DNA from: JBMTVN01 sp046047235
GTDB lineage: Bacteria; Verrucomicrobiota; Verrucomicrobiia; Limisphaerales; JAHDYP01
DNA length: 12,668 bases
Assembly (NCBI GenBank): GCA_046047235.1
Contig: JBJOII010000154.1
Location: 1-12,668 of the forward strand
Reading direction: 5' to 3'
In this document: piece by piece, positions 7,302-12,668 of the stretch
How positions within the stretch are numbered: position 1 is the first letter of the stretch
How the letters are laid out: every line of letters starts with the position of its first letter
Notes under the pieces: model-generated
Seen by the model: the letters and a program-made list of their open reading frames with translations, nothing else
Told to the model about the DNA's origin: nothing
The model's database searches: none
Translations under genes and position numbers: made by a program

Positions 7302-7919
7302 GGGCGGTGTTGCTGCCGCAATCAGAACGGTTGGTCCAGCTTTTTTTGACGGCACTTTTGCGGCGAGACTCAGTTCAGAGGGGTCAAGGGAAAGGGGGAG
7401 GACGGCACTGACGGCACTTCCACCGCGCTGACATCGCAACTTCTCCTTGATTGACGACACCACTTCCGCCCAATAACGGCACTTTCTACGACGGCACTGC
7501 AGGCCGTAACAGCTCAACTGGAAATCCTGCGGCTCATCATAAAGAGCCGGGAATAAGTGCACAACAAACTCGGCAATCCGATCAACGTCGCGAATGCCGG
7601 TGGTCAGGAGCATCGTGCCTGCTCCAAGCCAACCCTTCTTCTTGAACTGGCTCATCCGCCAGTCGTCAGGAATCGTGATGCTCTGTCGCGCGAACAAACT
7701 CTGATAGTCCTCGGAAAACCGGTAGGCGACGTTGATAACCAACTCGTCCTCACCCTCAAGAGCAACCTCCACGAAATGCTTCATGGGCTTCGTCTCAAAC
7801 GTGACCCAACTCCACCGCCGCGGACTGACCAACTCGGCGACCATGCGCTCAACAAGAACTCGGGGCGTCGGATAATCCGGCGTGCCGCTGCGTGCTGTCT
7901 TGGAGGCGCTGGAAAACAT
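7194..7919 (-). CDS. Unrecognised protein, 3' end replaced by transposon sequence
   Basis: The open frame has 241 codons, but only the first about 140 look like a natural protein: a mixed alpha/beta pattern with KHFVEVALEGEDELVINVAYRFSEDYQSLFARQSITIP, GTMLLTTGIRDVDRIAEFVVHLFPALYDEPQDFQLSCY. No membrane helix or signal peptide is visible and I recognise no family. From about position 7500 the frame enters the repeat cluster at the transposon end (SAVSAV is coded by two abutting repeats) and then the N-terminal frame of the transposon's first gene. This part is probably chance read-through. The gene stands two genes downstream of an RHS toxin tip, in the zone where immunity genes usually sit, so it may be the remains of one. 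There is no clear ribosome binding site before ATG 7919. Confidence 0.5.
   Translation of the reverse strand: MFSSASKTARSGTPDYPTPRVLVERMVAELVSPRRWSWVTFETKPMKHFVEVALEGEDELVINVAYRFSEDYQSLFARQSITIPDDWRMSQFKKKGWLGAGTMLLTTGIRDVDRIAEFVVHLFPALYDEPQDFQLSCYGLQCRRRKCRYWAEVVSSIKEKLRCQRGGSAVSAVLPLSLDPSELSLAAKVPSKKAGPTVLIAAATPPMSQAPLRFVRDCEALNQQLFPSNSSAANAASVSAS
7348..7498 (-). repeat. ACGGCACT repeats at the right end of the transposon (candidate transposase sites)
   Basis: Five exact copies of ACGGCACT occur in 150 bases: within 7348-7357, 7401-7409, 7410-7419 (directly abutting the previous copy), 7475-7484 and 7490-7498. A variant, GACGACACCACTT, begins at 7453. Read inward from the right end they are AGTGCCGTCGTA-like and resemble the left-end motif TTGGYRTCGTR. 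Repeats at both ends would therefore face inward, as transposase sites do in Mu- and Tn7-like elements. Confidence 0.6.
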
Positions 7920-7963
7920 GGTGCGCGTCGTGATGCCTAACGACCCAATATAGGAGATCCGGA

Positions 7964-8026
7964 GTTATTCATCCGGCGGGGCGGTGAGCCTGGAGGATGA
8001 GCTCGGCGCAGCCGACGGTGAATAAC
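7964..8026. repeat. Inverted repeat GTTATTCA ... TGAATAAC
   Basis: Perfect 8-base arms at 7964-7971 and 8019-8026 enclose 47 GC-rich bases; the match continues imperfectly (GTTATTCATCCGG against GTTATTCACCGTCGG). The arms include the stop codon of the two-helix membrane protein gene. It could be a recombination or transcription-end structure, but there is no T-run. Function unknown. Confidence 0.4.
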
Positions 8027-8366
8027 TTCGCCGCCGGCCCCCTCCCGGCTCCCGCTCAGGTCCAGGCCCCGGGTGTACGCGCCCGTTCCCCCGACGCTTC
8101 CGTTTGGCAAAGCGGATGACGACTCCCCAAATCCCCGACGCCAACAGAGCGCCTGCTGCAGATCCATACAAGACCGACCTCTGCGCCATCCGGTGTACCT
8201 CGGCCACGAAGGCCGCATCCGCCTGCGAACTCATACGTGCCTCACTGATCCCCGACAGATAGACGGAATGGAGTGTAATGATGATGCCGATCGGAAAGAC
8301 GATCGCGAAGAACAAGCCGACGTCCACTCCGATCTCACTGAGGCGGAAGGCGCTGAGTCTTTTCAT
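7965..8366 (-). CDS. Two-helix membrane protein, candidate RHS immunity protein
   Basis: A 133-residue protein with hydrophobic helices at about 14-36 (VDVGLFFAIVFPIGIIITLHSVY) and 65-86 (SVLYGSAAGALLASGIWGVVIRF), separated by a charged loop (SEARMSSQADAAFVAEVHRMAQR). It starts 18 bases after the stop codon of the RHS tip gene on the same strand. This is the usual place for the cognate immunity gene of a polymorphic toxin, and a membrane immunity protein would suit a membrane-acting tip. After residue about 88 the protein becomes a basic Pro/Gly/Ser-rich tail. Residues 97-113 are coded by an out-of-frame scrap of RHS core, so the natural C terminus was probably lost to recombination. No family was recognised and no ribosome binding site is obvious. 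Immunity function is inferred from position only. Confidence 0.6.
   Translation of the reverse strand: MKRLSAFRLSEIGVDVGLFFAIVFPIGIIITLHSVYLSGISEARMSSQADAAFVAEVHRMAQRSVLYGSAAGALLASGIWGVVIRFAKRKRRGNGRVHPGPGPEREPGGGRRRSYSPSAAPSSSSRLTAPPDE
8030..8077 (-). pseudogene. Short RHS core scrap (YTRGLDLSGSREGAGG)
   Basis: In a frame different from the membrane protein gene, 16 codons read YTRGLDLSGSREGAGG. This matches the conserved RHS segment seen intact upstream as YSRGQDLSGSLQGAGGIGG (residues 78-96 of the 8385-9404 product). Flanking codons show no further RHS similarity. The nucleotide match to the intact copy is only moderate, so it probably comes from another RHS gene rather than a recent duplication. 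It marks a recombination scar. Confidence 0.55.
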
Positions 8367-8384
8367 GGGGTGTTTGCCATGCGG

Positions 8385-9404
8385 TCATTCCCATTCGTTT
8401 ATTGCGTCCTCATCATGCCCGGGATACTTGAACCGACAGTTGTTCAGACACCCGGCGTAAGCGCCGAGGTTTAGGAAATACTTCCGGTCTGCCTGCTCCA
8501 TCGCTTTCCCCACCGAATAGTAGCTATAGGCTCCGGTCAGCCCGATCAACGTCCCCAAGCCTTTGCCATACCCTGGGAACCACCGCGCAACGCCCAACCC
8601 GACGCCACAGAGGATCGTCCCCTTCCCGAGTCGGAGCACGACAACCTTGCCGACTCTCGACGCAATCGCGAGATCTTCTTGTAGGTAATCAACGCGACAG
8701 TTATGGACACATTCGTCGAAAGACGTTTCGGGCACGTACTTTAGCTTCCCAAAGGGATCTACGGCCGCCAGCGGCTCATTCCCGACAAAGCCATACAAGT
8801 TGATCCCCCCTCGCTCACCGATCGGATCCCTGTTGATCCACCTCCCTGTGGAGGGGTTGTAGAATCTGTACCCGTAATGGTACATCCCGCTTCTTAGATG
8901 GACTTCTTTGGAGCTGAAGCGGTAGCGGTTTCCCGTGAAGGCTCGCTGTTCGTAGACCGAGAGGGTTCGTCCGAAGGAATCGTAACGATACTCGGCCATC
9001 TTCGTTCCGTTGGAAGCCACGGCGTAGGTGATGTTGCCGCCGCCATCGGCATGGTATGTGTAGTTGTAGCCCCAGCCGCCGGTGGAACTCGAGTAGCCCG
9101 AGGACCGAGCCAGCATCCCGCCGATACCGCCCGCGCCCTGCAGCGATCCGCTTAGATCCTGGCCTCGAGAGTAGGCGAAGCGCGGAACCCCGCTGCTGTA
9201 GCGCTCCTGGACGACCAGCATCCCGTCATACACGTAGCGGGTTTCGTCACTGAGGACCCAGTAACCGTTCGGGGCTGTGTAGTCCTTACGAATCCGCATG
9301 CTCGCTCTTGAGCAGCGCCCAGACGAAGAGTTCCGAGCGGCCTTAAAGGCTGGGGAGACTTTCCCCCAGCCCCTCTTCCAGCACACTGATCGCGTGGCAT
9401 GCAT
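8385..9404 (-). CDS. RHS repeat C-terminal core with variable tip domain (5'-truncated)
   Basis: The frame has 339 codons from ATG 9404, but RHS similarity starts only at about residue 37 (RIRKDYTAPNGYWVLSDETRYVYDG). The core is complete: GQDLSGSLQGAGGIGGMLA, YHADGGGNITYAV, EYRYDSFGRTLSV, FSSKEVHL.SGMYHYGYRFYNPSTGRWINRDPIGERGGINLYGFVGNEPLAAVDPFG, ending at residue 219. In RHS toxins this core is cleaved to free the variable tip. Here the tip is 120 residues (220-339), of unknown family, with two CxxxC pairs (C232/C236 and C319/C323), a Gly-rich hydrophobic centre (GTILCGVGLGVARWFPGYGKGLGTLIGLTGAYSYYSVG) and an acidic end. There is no secretion region, no upstream YD shell and no ribosome binding site, and a terminator-like hairpin lies in its first 20 codons. 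It is either a relic or an orphan toxin cassette that becomes expressed after recombination with a complete RHS gene. Confidence 0.85.
   Translation of the reverse strand: MHATRSVCWKRGWGKVSPAFKAARNSSSGRCSRASMRIRKDYTAPNGYWVLSDETRYVYDGMLVVQERYSSGVPRFAYSRGQDLSGSLQGAGGIGGMLARSSGYSSSTGGWGYNYTYHADGGGNITYAVASNGTKMAEYRYDSFGRTLSVYEQRAFTGNRYRFSSKEVHLRSGMYHYGYRFYNPSTGRWINRDPIGERGGINLYGFVGNEPLAAVDPFGKLKYVPETSFDECVHNCRVDYLQEDLAIASRVGKVVVLRLGKGTILCGVGLGVARWFPGYGKGLGTLIGLTGAYSYYSVGKAMEQADRKYFLNLGAYAGCLNNCRFKYPGHDEDAINEWE
9348..9371 (-). terminator. Terminator-like GC hairpin
   Basis: On the minus strand a perfect 8-base stem (GGCTGGGG/CCCCAGCC, 8-base loop) is followed by TTTAAGG. It lies about 390 bases downstream of the last gene of the 9758-12668 group and could end that transcript. 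The T-run is short. It also sits inside the first codons of the 8385-9404 frame, which suggests that those codons are not truly coding. Confidence 0.4.
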
Positions 9405-9757
9405 CGTCGAGTGAGATGAGGGGAATATACGCTTTGGGGGGCACTGGGCAAGGTCTGGAGAGTGATGCAGCTAAAGGGATGGTGGCTGATCCACGCCCTG
9501 CGGGGGGCGCTGGTCGAGGTGGGGGTGGTGAAGGGTGCGGCGTGAGCAGCCTCAGCGTGCGAACCGATTAACTGACGACGCTCAAGCTGAAAGCGGCCCT
9601 CGGGGGCTCCCTCCAATACGCCGCGGCCTGAGACCTCCTCCAGCTCCGGTGGACCCATCAGTCTAACCCCGATCGTTTGAAACTCAATGGGGTCGCCCCT
9701 TAACCGCGTACCTTCGAAAGACCACTGAGAGCTTCCCTGTTCCTTCACCCGCGCTAC
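9405..9757. other. Gap without a supported gene
   Basis: About 350 bases between the exported protein gene and the RHS core fragment. Open frames here have poor composition and no recognisable domain, and no ribosome binding site starts a gene. Given the truncated RHS gene next to it, it may hold rearranged remnants. I see nothing specific in it. Confidence 0.5.
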
Positions 9758-10516
9758 TCAAAACCAAGGATCGGTAGGGCGCACGATAGGGGCGATATCG
9801 CCGCCCTTGCGAAATAGCACGGCAAAGGACTTGCCGTCGGTATACCACGCTCTCCACGACCACAGTTGCAGCGGAGGTGCACCGCAAGAAGAAAAAGCCT
9901 GGATTCCATCCTCATTGAGGACGTCATCAGCCCGCAAGATTGCCATCCTTTCACCGTCTAGGAAGACCTGCCGCATGAGCCCCCGAGCAACGACCTTTAC
10001 ATCACTACTTCCTTTGGCACCGTCTGGTTGAAGAATAACCCACATTGCCGTAAATGATTGGGAGACCCATACTTTGGTCTCACGAGTCCTGAAGCAGTAA
10101 CAAACAACGGACTCTTCGGCACGGTCTCGTTGCACGAGTATTTGCCCCTGGATAGGCTCTCTCGGGAGGACTTCTTCTCTAAACAGTCTCCTAATCCAGT
10201 AGGCAGCTTGCCTACGTGCTTGTTCGGGAGAGCACTTTGCGGAAGGATCAACGCTGGATTCAGCTGTCGGGCTATGTCTGCTCCGATCGACAATAGCTTT
10301 CCGAGAGGAAAGCTCATGCTCTGAGGGAAACCAGCTAGTATGCCATTCGTGATCCGTCAAATCAGGCACCTTTGTATTGACCGGATGGTGTATCGGCACG
10401 TTCTCGGTCTCCACGCTAACACCGCCGTCATTCGCTTCTGCCCCGCCTGTTAAGGCTAACGCACCCACCGCGCACAACAAGACCCACGATCTAACTTGTG
10501 TGTGATCTGCATTCAT
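9758..10516 (-). CDS. Exported protein of unknown function
   Basis: A 252-residue protein with a signal peptide (RSWVLLCAVGALALTGGAEA, likely cut before NDGG). The mature part begins with a polar, probably disordered stretch to about residue 90. A compact region follows: SPEQARRQAAYWIRRLFREEVL, ILVQRDRAEESVVCYCFRTRETKVWVSQSFTAMWVIL, VKVVARGLMRQVFLDGERMAILRADDV, and a Trp-rich C-terminal part (LQLWSWRAWYTDGKSFAVLFRKGGD). No family was recognised. AAGGAG (10523-10528 on the minus strand) stands six bases before ATG 10516, which supports the start. It lies 21 bases after the stop codon of the calcium-repeat protein, so the two are probably co-transcribed and may work together outside the cell. 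Confidence 0.8.
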   Translation of the reverse strand: MNADHTQVRSWVLLCAVGALALTGGAEANDGGVSVETENVPIHHPVNTKVPDLTDHEWHTSWFPSEHELSSRKAIVDRSRHSPTAESSVDPSAKCSPEQARRQAAYWIRRLFREEVLPREPIQGQILVQRDRAEESVVCYCFRTRETKVWVSQSFTAMWVILQPDGAKGSSDVKVVARGLMRQVFLDGERMAILRADDVLNEDGIQAFSSCGAPPLQLWSWRAWYTDGKSFAVLFRKGGDIAPIVRPTDPWF

Positions 10517-10537
10517 CTCTCGCTCCTTTCGTATATT

Positions 10538-11854
10538 CTAAGGCCCTCCACCCAGCGAAGAAGGACGGTTCCCTAGAAGTCCAAGTGGAAGTGGTTCATC
10601 TCTGTCTTTAAGCAACGTAGTGTTATCCACCCACTGTTGGGGTGGCGCACCCTCTGTTCCATACCAAGTAAATAGTAGTTTAGAAGTGCTAAAGGCGCGA
10701 AGCGGGTAAATCGTCCACCACGCGGATCCATCATCGGTGGACCCATCGGTCACACGTACGCACCCCTCAAAGTTGTTCTGTTCGAATACTAGTCTCAGGC
10801 GTGGCCCGCCAAGCGCTTCTTGCTCGAACTTCAGGACAGTTGACGACATGTACTGATCCACATAGTCATTGACGGTCGAATTCTCTTCACATCTGGGATA
10901 TTCCTGCGGATCTACGCAAGTGCCATAGACTTGGTGAACGTATCCTTGGATACCAACTATCCCAAAGGCACTAGCTGCGCATGCGGCGGCATGGTTGCAG
11001 TCCAAGGGCGGATATTCTTCAGCGTAAATCAACCAGCGCGGTGACGGCACGGCGCCATAGCTAGAGGCGTCGCTGAGCCTACTATCTACCTCGGCGGCGA
11101 TAGACCCGCATATCTCCACTTTATCTGATTTGTGCTCCGCTCCACCTTCAAGACAGAAGTCCAGCCTATTCTGCGTAGGGTTGTTGCTTTCACCTTCAAC
11201 CGTCCGAATCGGTGCGTCAAAGACGGTGTACACTGTGTGCGTCGTGTGCCCCACTTCGAATGTCAGAGGCGTTCCCAGAACGGTCAAGTCAGCTCTCCAA
11301 AGGAACTCTTTGGAGAGCTTCTCGAGTGTTTGAGGCAACTCCGGTTGCGCGGTTACATCAACGTCTGTTGTTATGGGGCCCGCCGTAATCCCGTTCTTGC
11401 GAAAGTACTCTGTTTCGCCCTCATTTCCGATGAGGTCAAAGGTAAACGGCCCGCCCCAAGTCTGCAGAAAAAGTTCGGTCCGCATGTGTGAGGGCACTTG
11501 AGCAGTTGAACGCGTGTAGCAGACAGGCTCGTTCTTACTCGCCTCACCGAAAGCGCGACCGAGCATCCACACGGGATCTTGGATTTCCATTCCTTCGAGC
11601 CATTCGGCTCCCTCTGCGGGAGGAGTTCCGTGGTAGGAGATGGGATGTTCGTTACCAGGTTCGCCGCTCCCAGGAGGCGGTGAGACTTCGTCGATGAATC
11701 CTACCGTCATCATGTTTACTCCGACCCCCGCAAAGGACACGATAAGCTTTGTCCATTGTCCTGGAGGGAGTGAATTGCGACGTAAGGCGCGCACGTCGAT
11801 GGTCAGATATGAAGCAGCATCCTTGGTAAACGGATGGTAAGAGAGCCATTCCAA
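10538..11854 (-). CDS. C-terminal part of secreted calcium-repeat protein (possible transglutaminase-like domain)
   Basis: The frame has 438 codons from a TTG at 11854, but it is almost certainly the continuation of the gene at 11803-12668. One extra C in the CATCCG stretch near 11832 would join SGADYWNGSLTI to PFTKDAASYLTIDVRALRR. No ribosome binding site or leader supports an independent start. About residues 195-310 faintly resemble a transglutaminase-like fold: a strand region FEVGHTTHTVYTVFDAPIRTV, then WLIYAEEYPPLDCNHAAACAASAFGIVGIQGYVHQVYG, where Cys286 in a DCNHAA..C....GI context would be the nucleophile and His307 a possible partner. This is weak and by eye. Several further Cys residues (234, 249, 292, 313, 322, 365) suggest disulfides, as expected for a secreted protein. 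It ends in a Pro/Gly-rich tail. Confidence 0.7.
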   Translation of the reverse strand: MEWLSYHPFTKDAASYLTIDVRALRRNSLPPGQWTKLIVSFAGVGVNMMTVGFIDEVSPPPGSGEPGNEHPISYHGTPPAEGAEWLEGMEIQDPVWMLGRAFGEASKNEPVCYTRSTAQVPSHMRTELFLQTWGGPFTFDLIGNEGETEYFRKNGITAGPITTDVDVTAQPELPQTLEKLSKEFLWRADLTVLGTPLTFEVGHTTHTVYTVFDAPIRTVEGESNNPTQNRLDFCLEGGAEHKSDKVEICGSIAAEVDSRLSDASSYGAVPSPRWLIYAEEYPPLDCNHAAACAASAFGIVGIQGYVHQVYGTCVDPQEYPRCEENSTVNDYVDQYMSSTVLKFEQEALGGPRLRLVFEQNNFEGCVRVTDGSTDDGSAWWTIYPLRAFSTSKLLFTWYGTEGAPPQQWVDNTTLLKDRDEPLPLGLLGNRPSSLGGGP

Positions 11855-12668
11855 TAGTCCGCCCCAGAGAGATGATGCGAACCCATGATCGGAAGTTGTC
11901 CTGCCGGTCCTTCAATACGGTAGGCAAACATGTCGTTAACCGTGTCTTGAGCGTTTGGAGGAATGCTTGTGCTAATGTCTACTCGCACCATGACAGCGTC
12001 TATCCATCGCGGTACAACGAGGTGGACTCTCTTGACTTGCTCGGCGTCCACGTCAGTACGGGCCGTGACAGAGGAATAGTCATGCGGAGACGCCTCCCAT
12101 TGGGCCTCGACCTGAACACCGTCGTCGTCGCCATCTTGATTCTCATCTGGATTGAGAGGATCAGTAACCGAGGCGAGAACCTCCGCTCCGTCCGACAAAC
12201 CATCGCCGTCAGTGTCAATGTCGCCAACATCCGTCTCATTGCCATCCTTGATGCCGTCCCCGTCGGCATCCTCGATATAGTCTGGCAAACCATCGCCATC
12301 GGTATCGATGGGCGCCGCTGAACCGGTCGCGACGTAATGCAACCCAATCGCCACGTTGCCGGTGTCCTTGGCGTAGTCCTGCGACGAGGTGTAGTGCGTG
12401 AGCCCTGCATTCCCCACCGAACGACTGCCCGCATCTTTGAGGCTGCTGTTTGAGTGCTGGTAGAATCGACCGAGATCCCGCTCGTAGTAGGAAAGGCTGC
12501 TTAGCGTAACATCTCCAGTCTGCGGCGAAGCACTAATCCGACCGGCCGTGTTGACGTAGGCATTGTATCCATGTGTCGGCGCGACCAGGCACCAATCTAG
12601 CACGGCACAGCGGTCGAAGACGTTGTCCTTGATCACCCAAGCGCCGCCCCAGTTGTCCAGCATTACCT
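11803..12668 (-). CDS. Secreted protein with thrombospondin-type-3-like calcium repeats, 5' end beyond window
   Basis: The frame is open to the right edge, so the N terminus is missing. The first about 115 residues (WVIKDNVFDRCAVLDWCLVAPTHGYNAYVN ... AGLTHYTSSQDYAKDTGNVAIGLHYVA) look like the end of a right-handed beta-helix or similar extracellular module. Acidic DxDGDG repeats follow at about 120-182 (DTDGDGLPDYIEDADGDGIKDGNE; DTDGDGLSDGAEV; NPDENQDGDDDG), which bind calcium in this family. Residues 190-275 (WEASPHDYSS..TARTDVD ... VVPRWIDAVMVRVDIS) look like a beta-sandwich. The frame then ends in LPRMLLHI at 11803, just after a probable one-base deletion; the protein should continue into 10538-11854. 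It is probably a large cell-surface or secreted protein. Substrate or partner unknown. Confidence 0.8.
   Translation of the reverse strand, partial: VMLDNWGGAWVIKDNVFDRCAVLDWCLVAPTHGYNAYVNTAGRISASPQTGDVTLSSLSYYERDLGRFYQHSNSSLKDAGSRSVGNAGLTHYTSSQDYAKDTGNVAIGLHYVATGSAAPIDTDGDGLPDYIEDADGDGIKDGNETDVGDIDTDGDGLSDGAEVLASVTDPLNPDENQDGDDDGVQVEAQWEASPHDYSSVTARTDVDAEQVKRVHLVVPRWIDAVMVRVDISTSIPPNAQDTVNDMFAYRIEGPAGQLPIMGSHHLSGADYWNGSLTIRLPRMLLHI
12118..12306 (-). repeat. Coding DxDGDG calcium-binding repeats
   Basis: Three to four acidic repeats of about 13-25 residues with DTDGDGL or DADGDGI cores, coded inside the 11803-12668 gene. They match thrombospondin-type-3-like repeats, in which the Asp residues hold calcium. 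Confidence 0.8.

Larger units (their letters stand above)
3900..7510 (-). mobile_element. DDE transposon with four genes (Mu/Tn5053/Tn7-like transposase plus ATPase)
   Basis: Four genes on the minus strand form one unit: zinc-ribbon protein, DD(35)E transposase, AAA ATPase and CHC2-like protein. The last three are packed tightly (an 11-base gap and a 20-base overlap). The boundaries are inferred from three observations. RHS similarity on the left stops at about 3900, the unknown gene on the right loses plausible sequence at about 7500, and clusters of short repeats lie just inside both points. The length would be about 3.6 kb. Terminal bases and target duplication are not settled: TCAAC occurs at 3892-3896 and 7514-7518, but a 5-base match is easily chance. 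A transposase with an ATPase partner places it with the Mu/Tn552/Tn5053/Tn7 group rather than simple insertion sequences; no named element was recognised. Confidence 0.7.

Noticed and set aside
3892..7518. TCAAC as the 5-base target duplication of the transposon
   Set aside because: A 5-base match at loosely defined ends is likely by chance, and the adjoining terminal bases do not form an inverted repeat.
7934..8026. Integron attC site: GTTAGGC (minus strand) lies just before ATG 7919 and GC-rich hairpin sequence precedes it
   Set aside because: No matching RYYYAAC box is found at a suitable distance; the nearest AAC is only about 22 bases away, and the paired L boxes are not clear. GTTAGGC is probably chance.
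9152..9748. A 198-codon minus-strand frame covering the gap before the RHS core fragment
   Set aside because: Its second half is the wrong frame of the RHS core, the first half has no recognisable domain, and no start signal was found.
11820..11850. Programmed -1 frameshift joining the two parts of the calcium-repeat gene
   Set aside because: No slippery heptamer or downstream structure is evident; a one-base deletion in a C run explains the break more simply.
12000..12434. A 144-codon frame rich in Arg, Thr and Met overlapping the calcium repeats
   Set aside because: It is a shifted frame of the DxDGDG repeats, which are the convincing coding sequence there.

Overview
The window reads as accessory or mosaic DNA from a Gram-negative bacterium, most likely of the Verrucomicrobiota/PVC group. 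The grounds are the RHS core style (DLSGSLQGAGGIGG ... DPIGERGGINLYGF), a GxGYxYP-type glycoside hydrolase, a sigma factor/DUF4252 operon, and a secreted protein with DTDGDG calcium repeats. This assignment is inferred from family style; there is no rRNA or marker gene. No tRNA, rRNA or CRISPR array was seen.

Layout. (1) 1-1040, minus: a GxGYxYP putative glycoside hydrolase that runs off the left edge and carries one frameshift. (2) 1223-2836, plus: a compact operon of ECF sigma factor, single-pass membrane protein (probable anti-sigma factor) and exported DUF4252 protein, preceded by an ECF-type promoter that suggests autoregulation. (3) 3064-about 3900, plus: YD repeats of an RHS protein with both ends missing. 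(4) About 3900-7510, minus: a four-gene DDE transposon. In transcription order it encodes a zinc-ribbon protein, a DD(35)E transposase with a Mu-type C-terminal region, an ExeA/TniB-like AAA ATPase and a small CHC2/primase-like protein. Clusters of short repeats lie at both ends. (5) 7500-9404, minus: an RHS C-terminal core with a variable tip, then a two-helix membrane protein (candidate immunity protein), then an unrecognised gene whose 3' end is lost at the transposon. (6) 9758-12668, minus: a secreted protein with thrombospondin-type-3-like calcium repeats and a possible transglutaminase-like domain, split by a frameshift and cut by the right edge, followed by a small exported protein of unknown function.

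How it fits together. The sigma operon looks like an intact envelope-linked signalling unit. The middle is a rearranged polymorphic-toxin (RHS) locus. Two RHS pieces face each other in opposite orientations around the transposon, and a 16-codon RHS scrap lies out of frame inside the candidate immunity gene. Three genes are broken in a way that one missing base in a short homopolymer would repair, so some of the apparent pseudogenes may be sequence errors.
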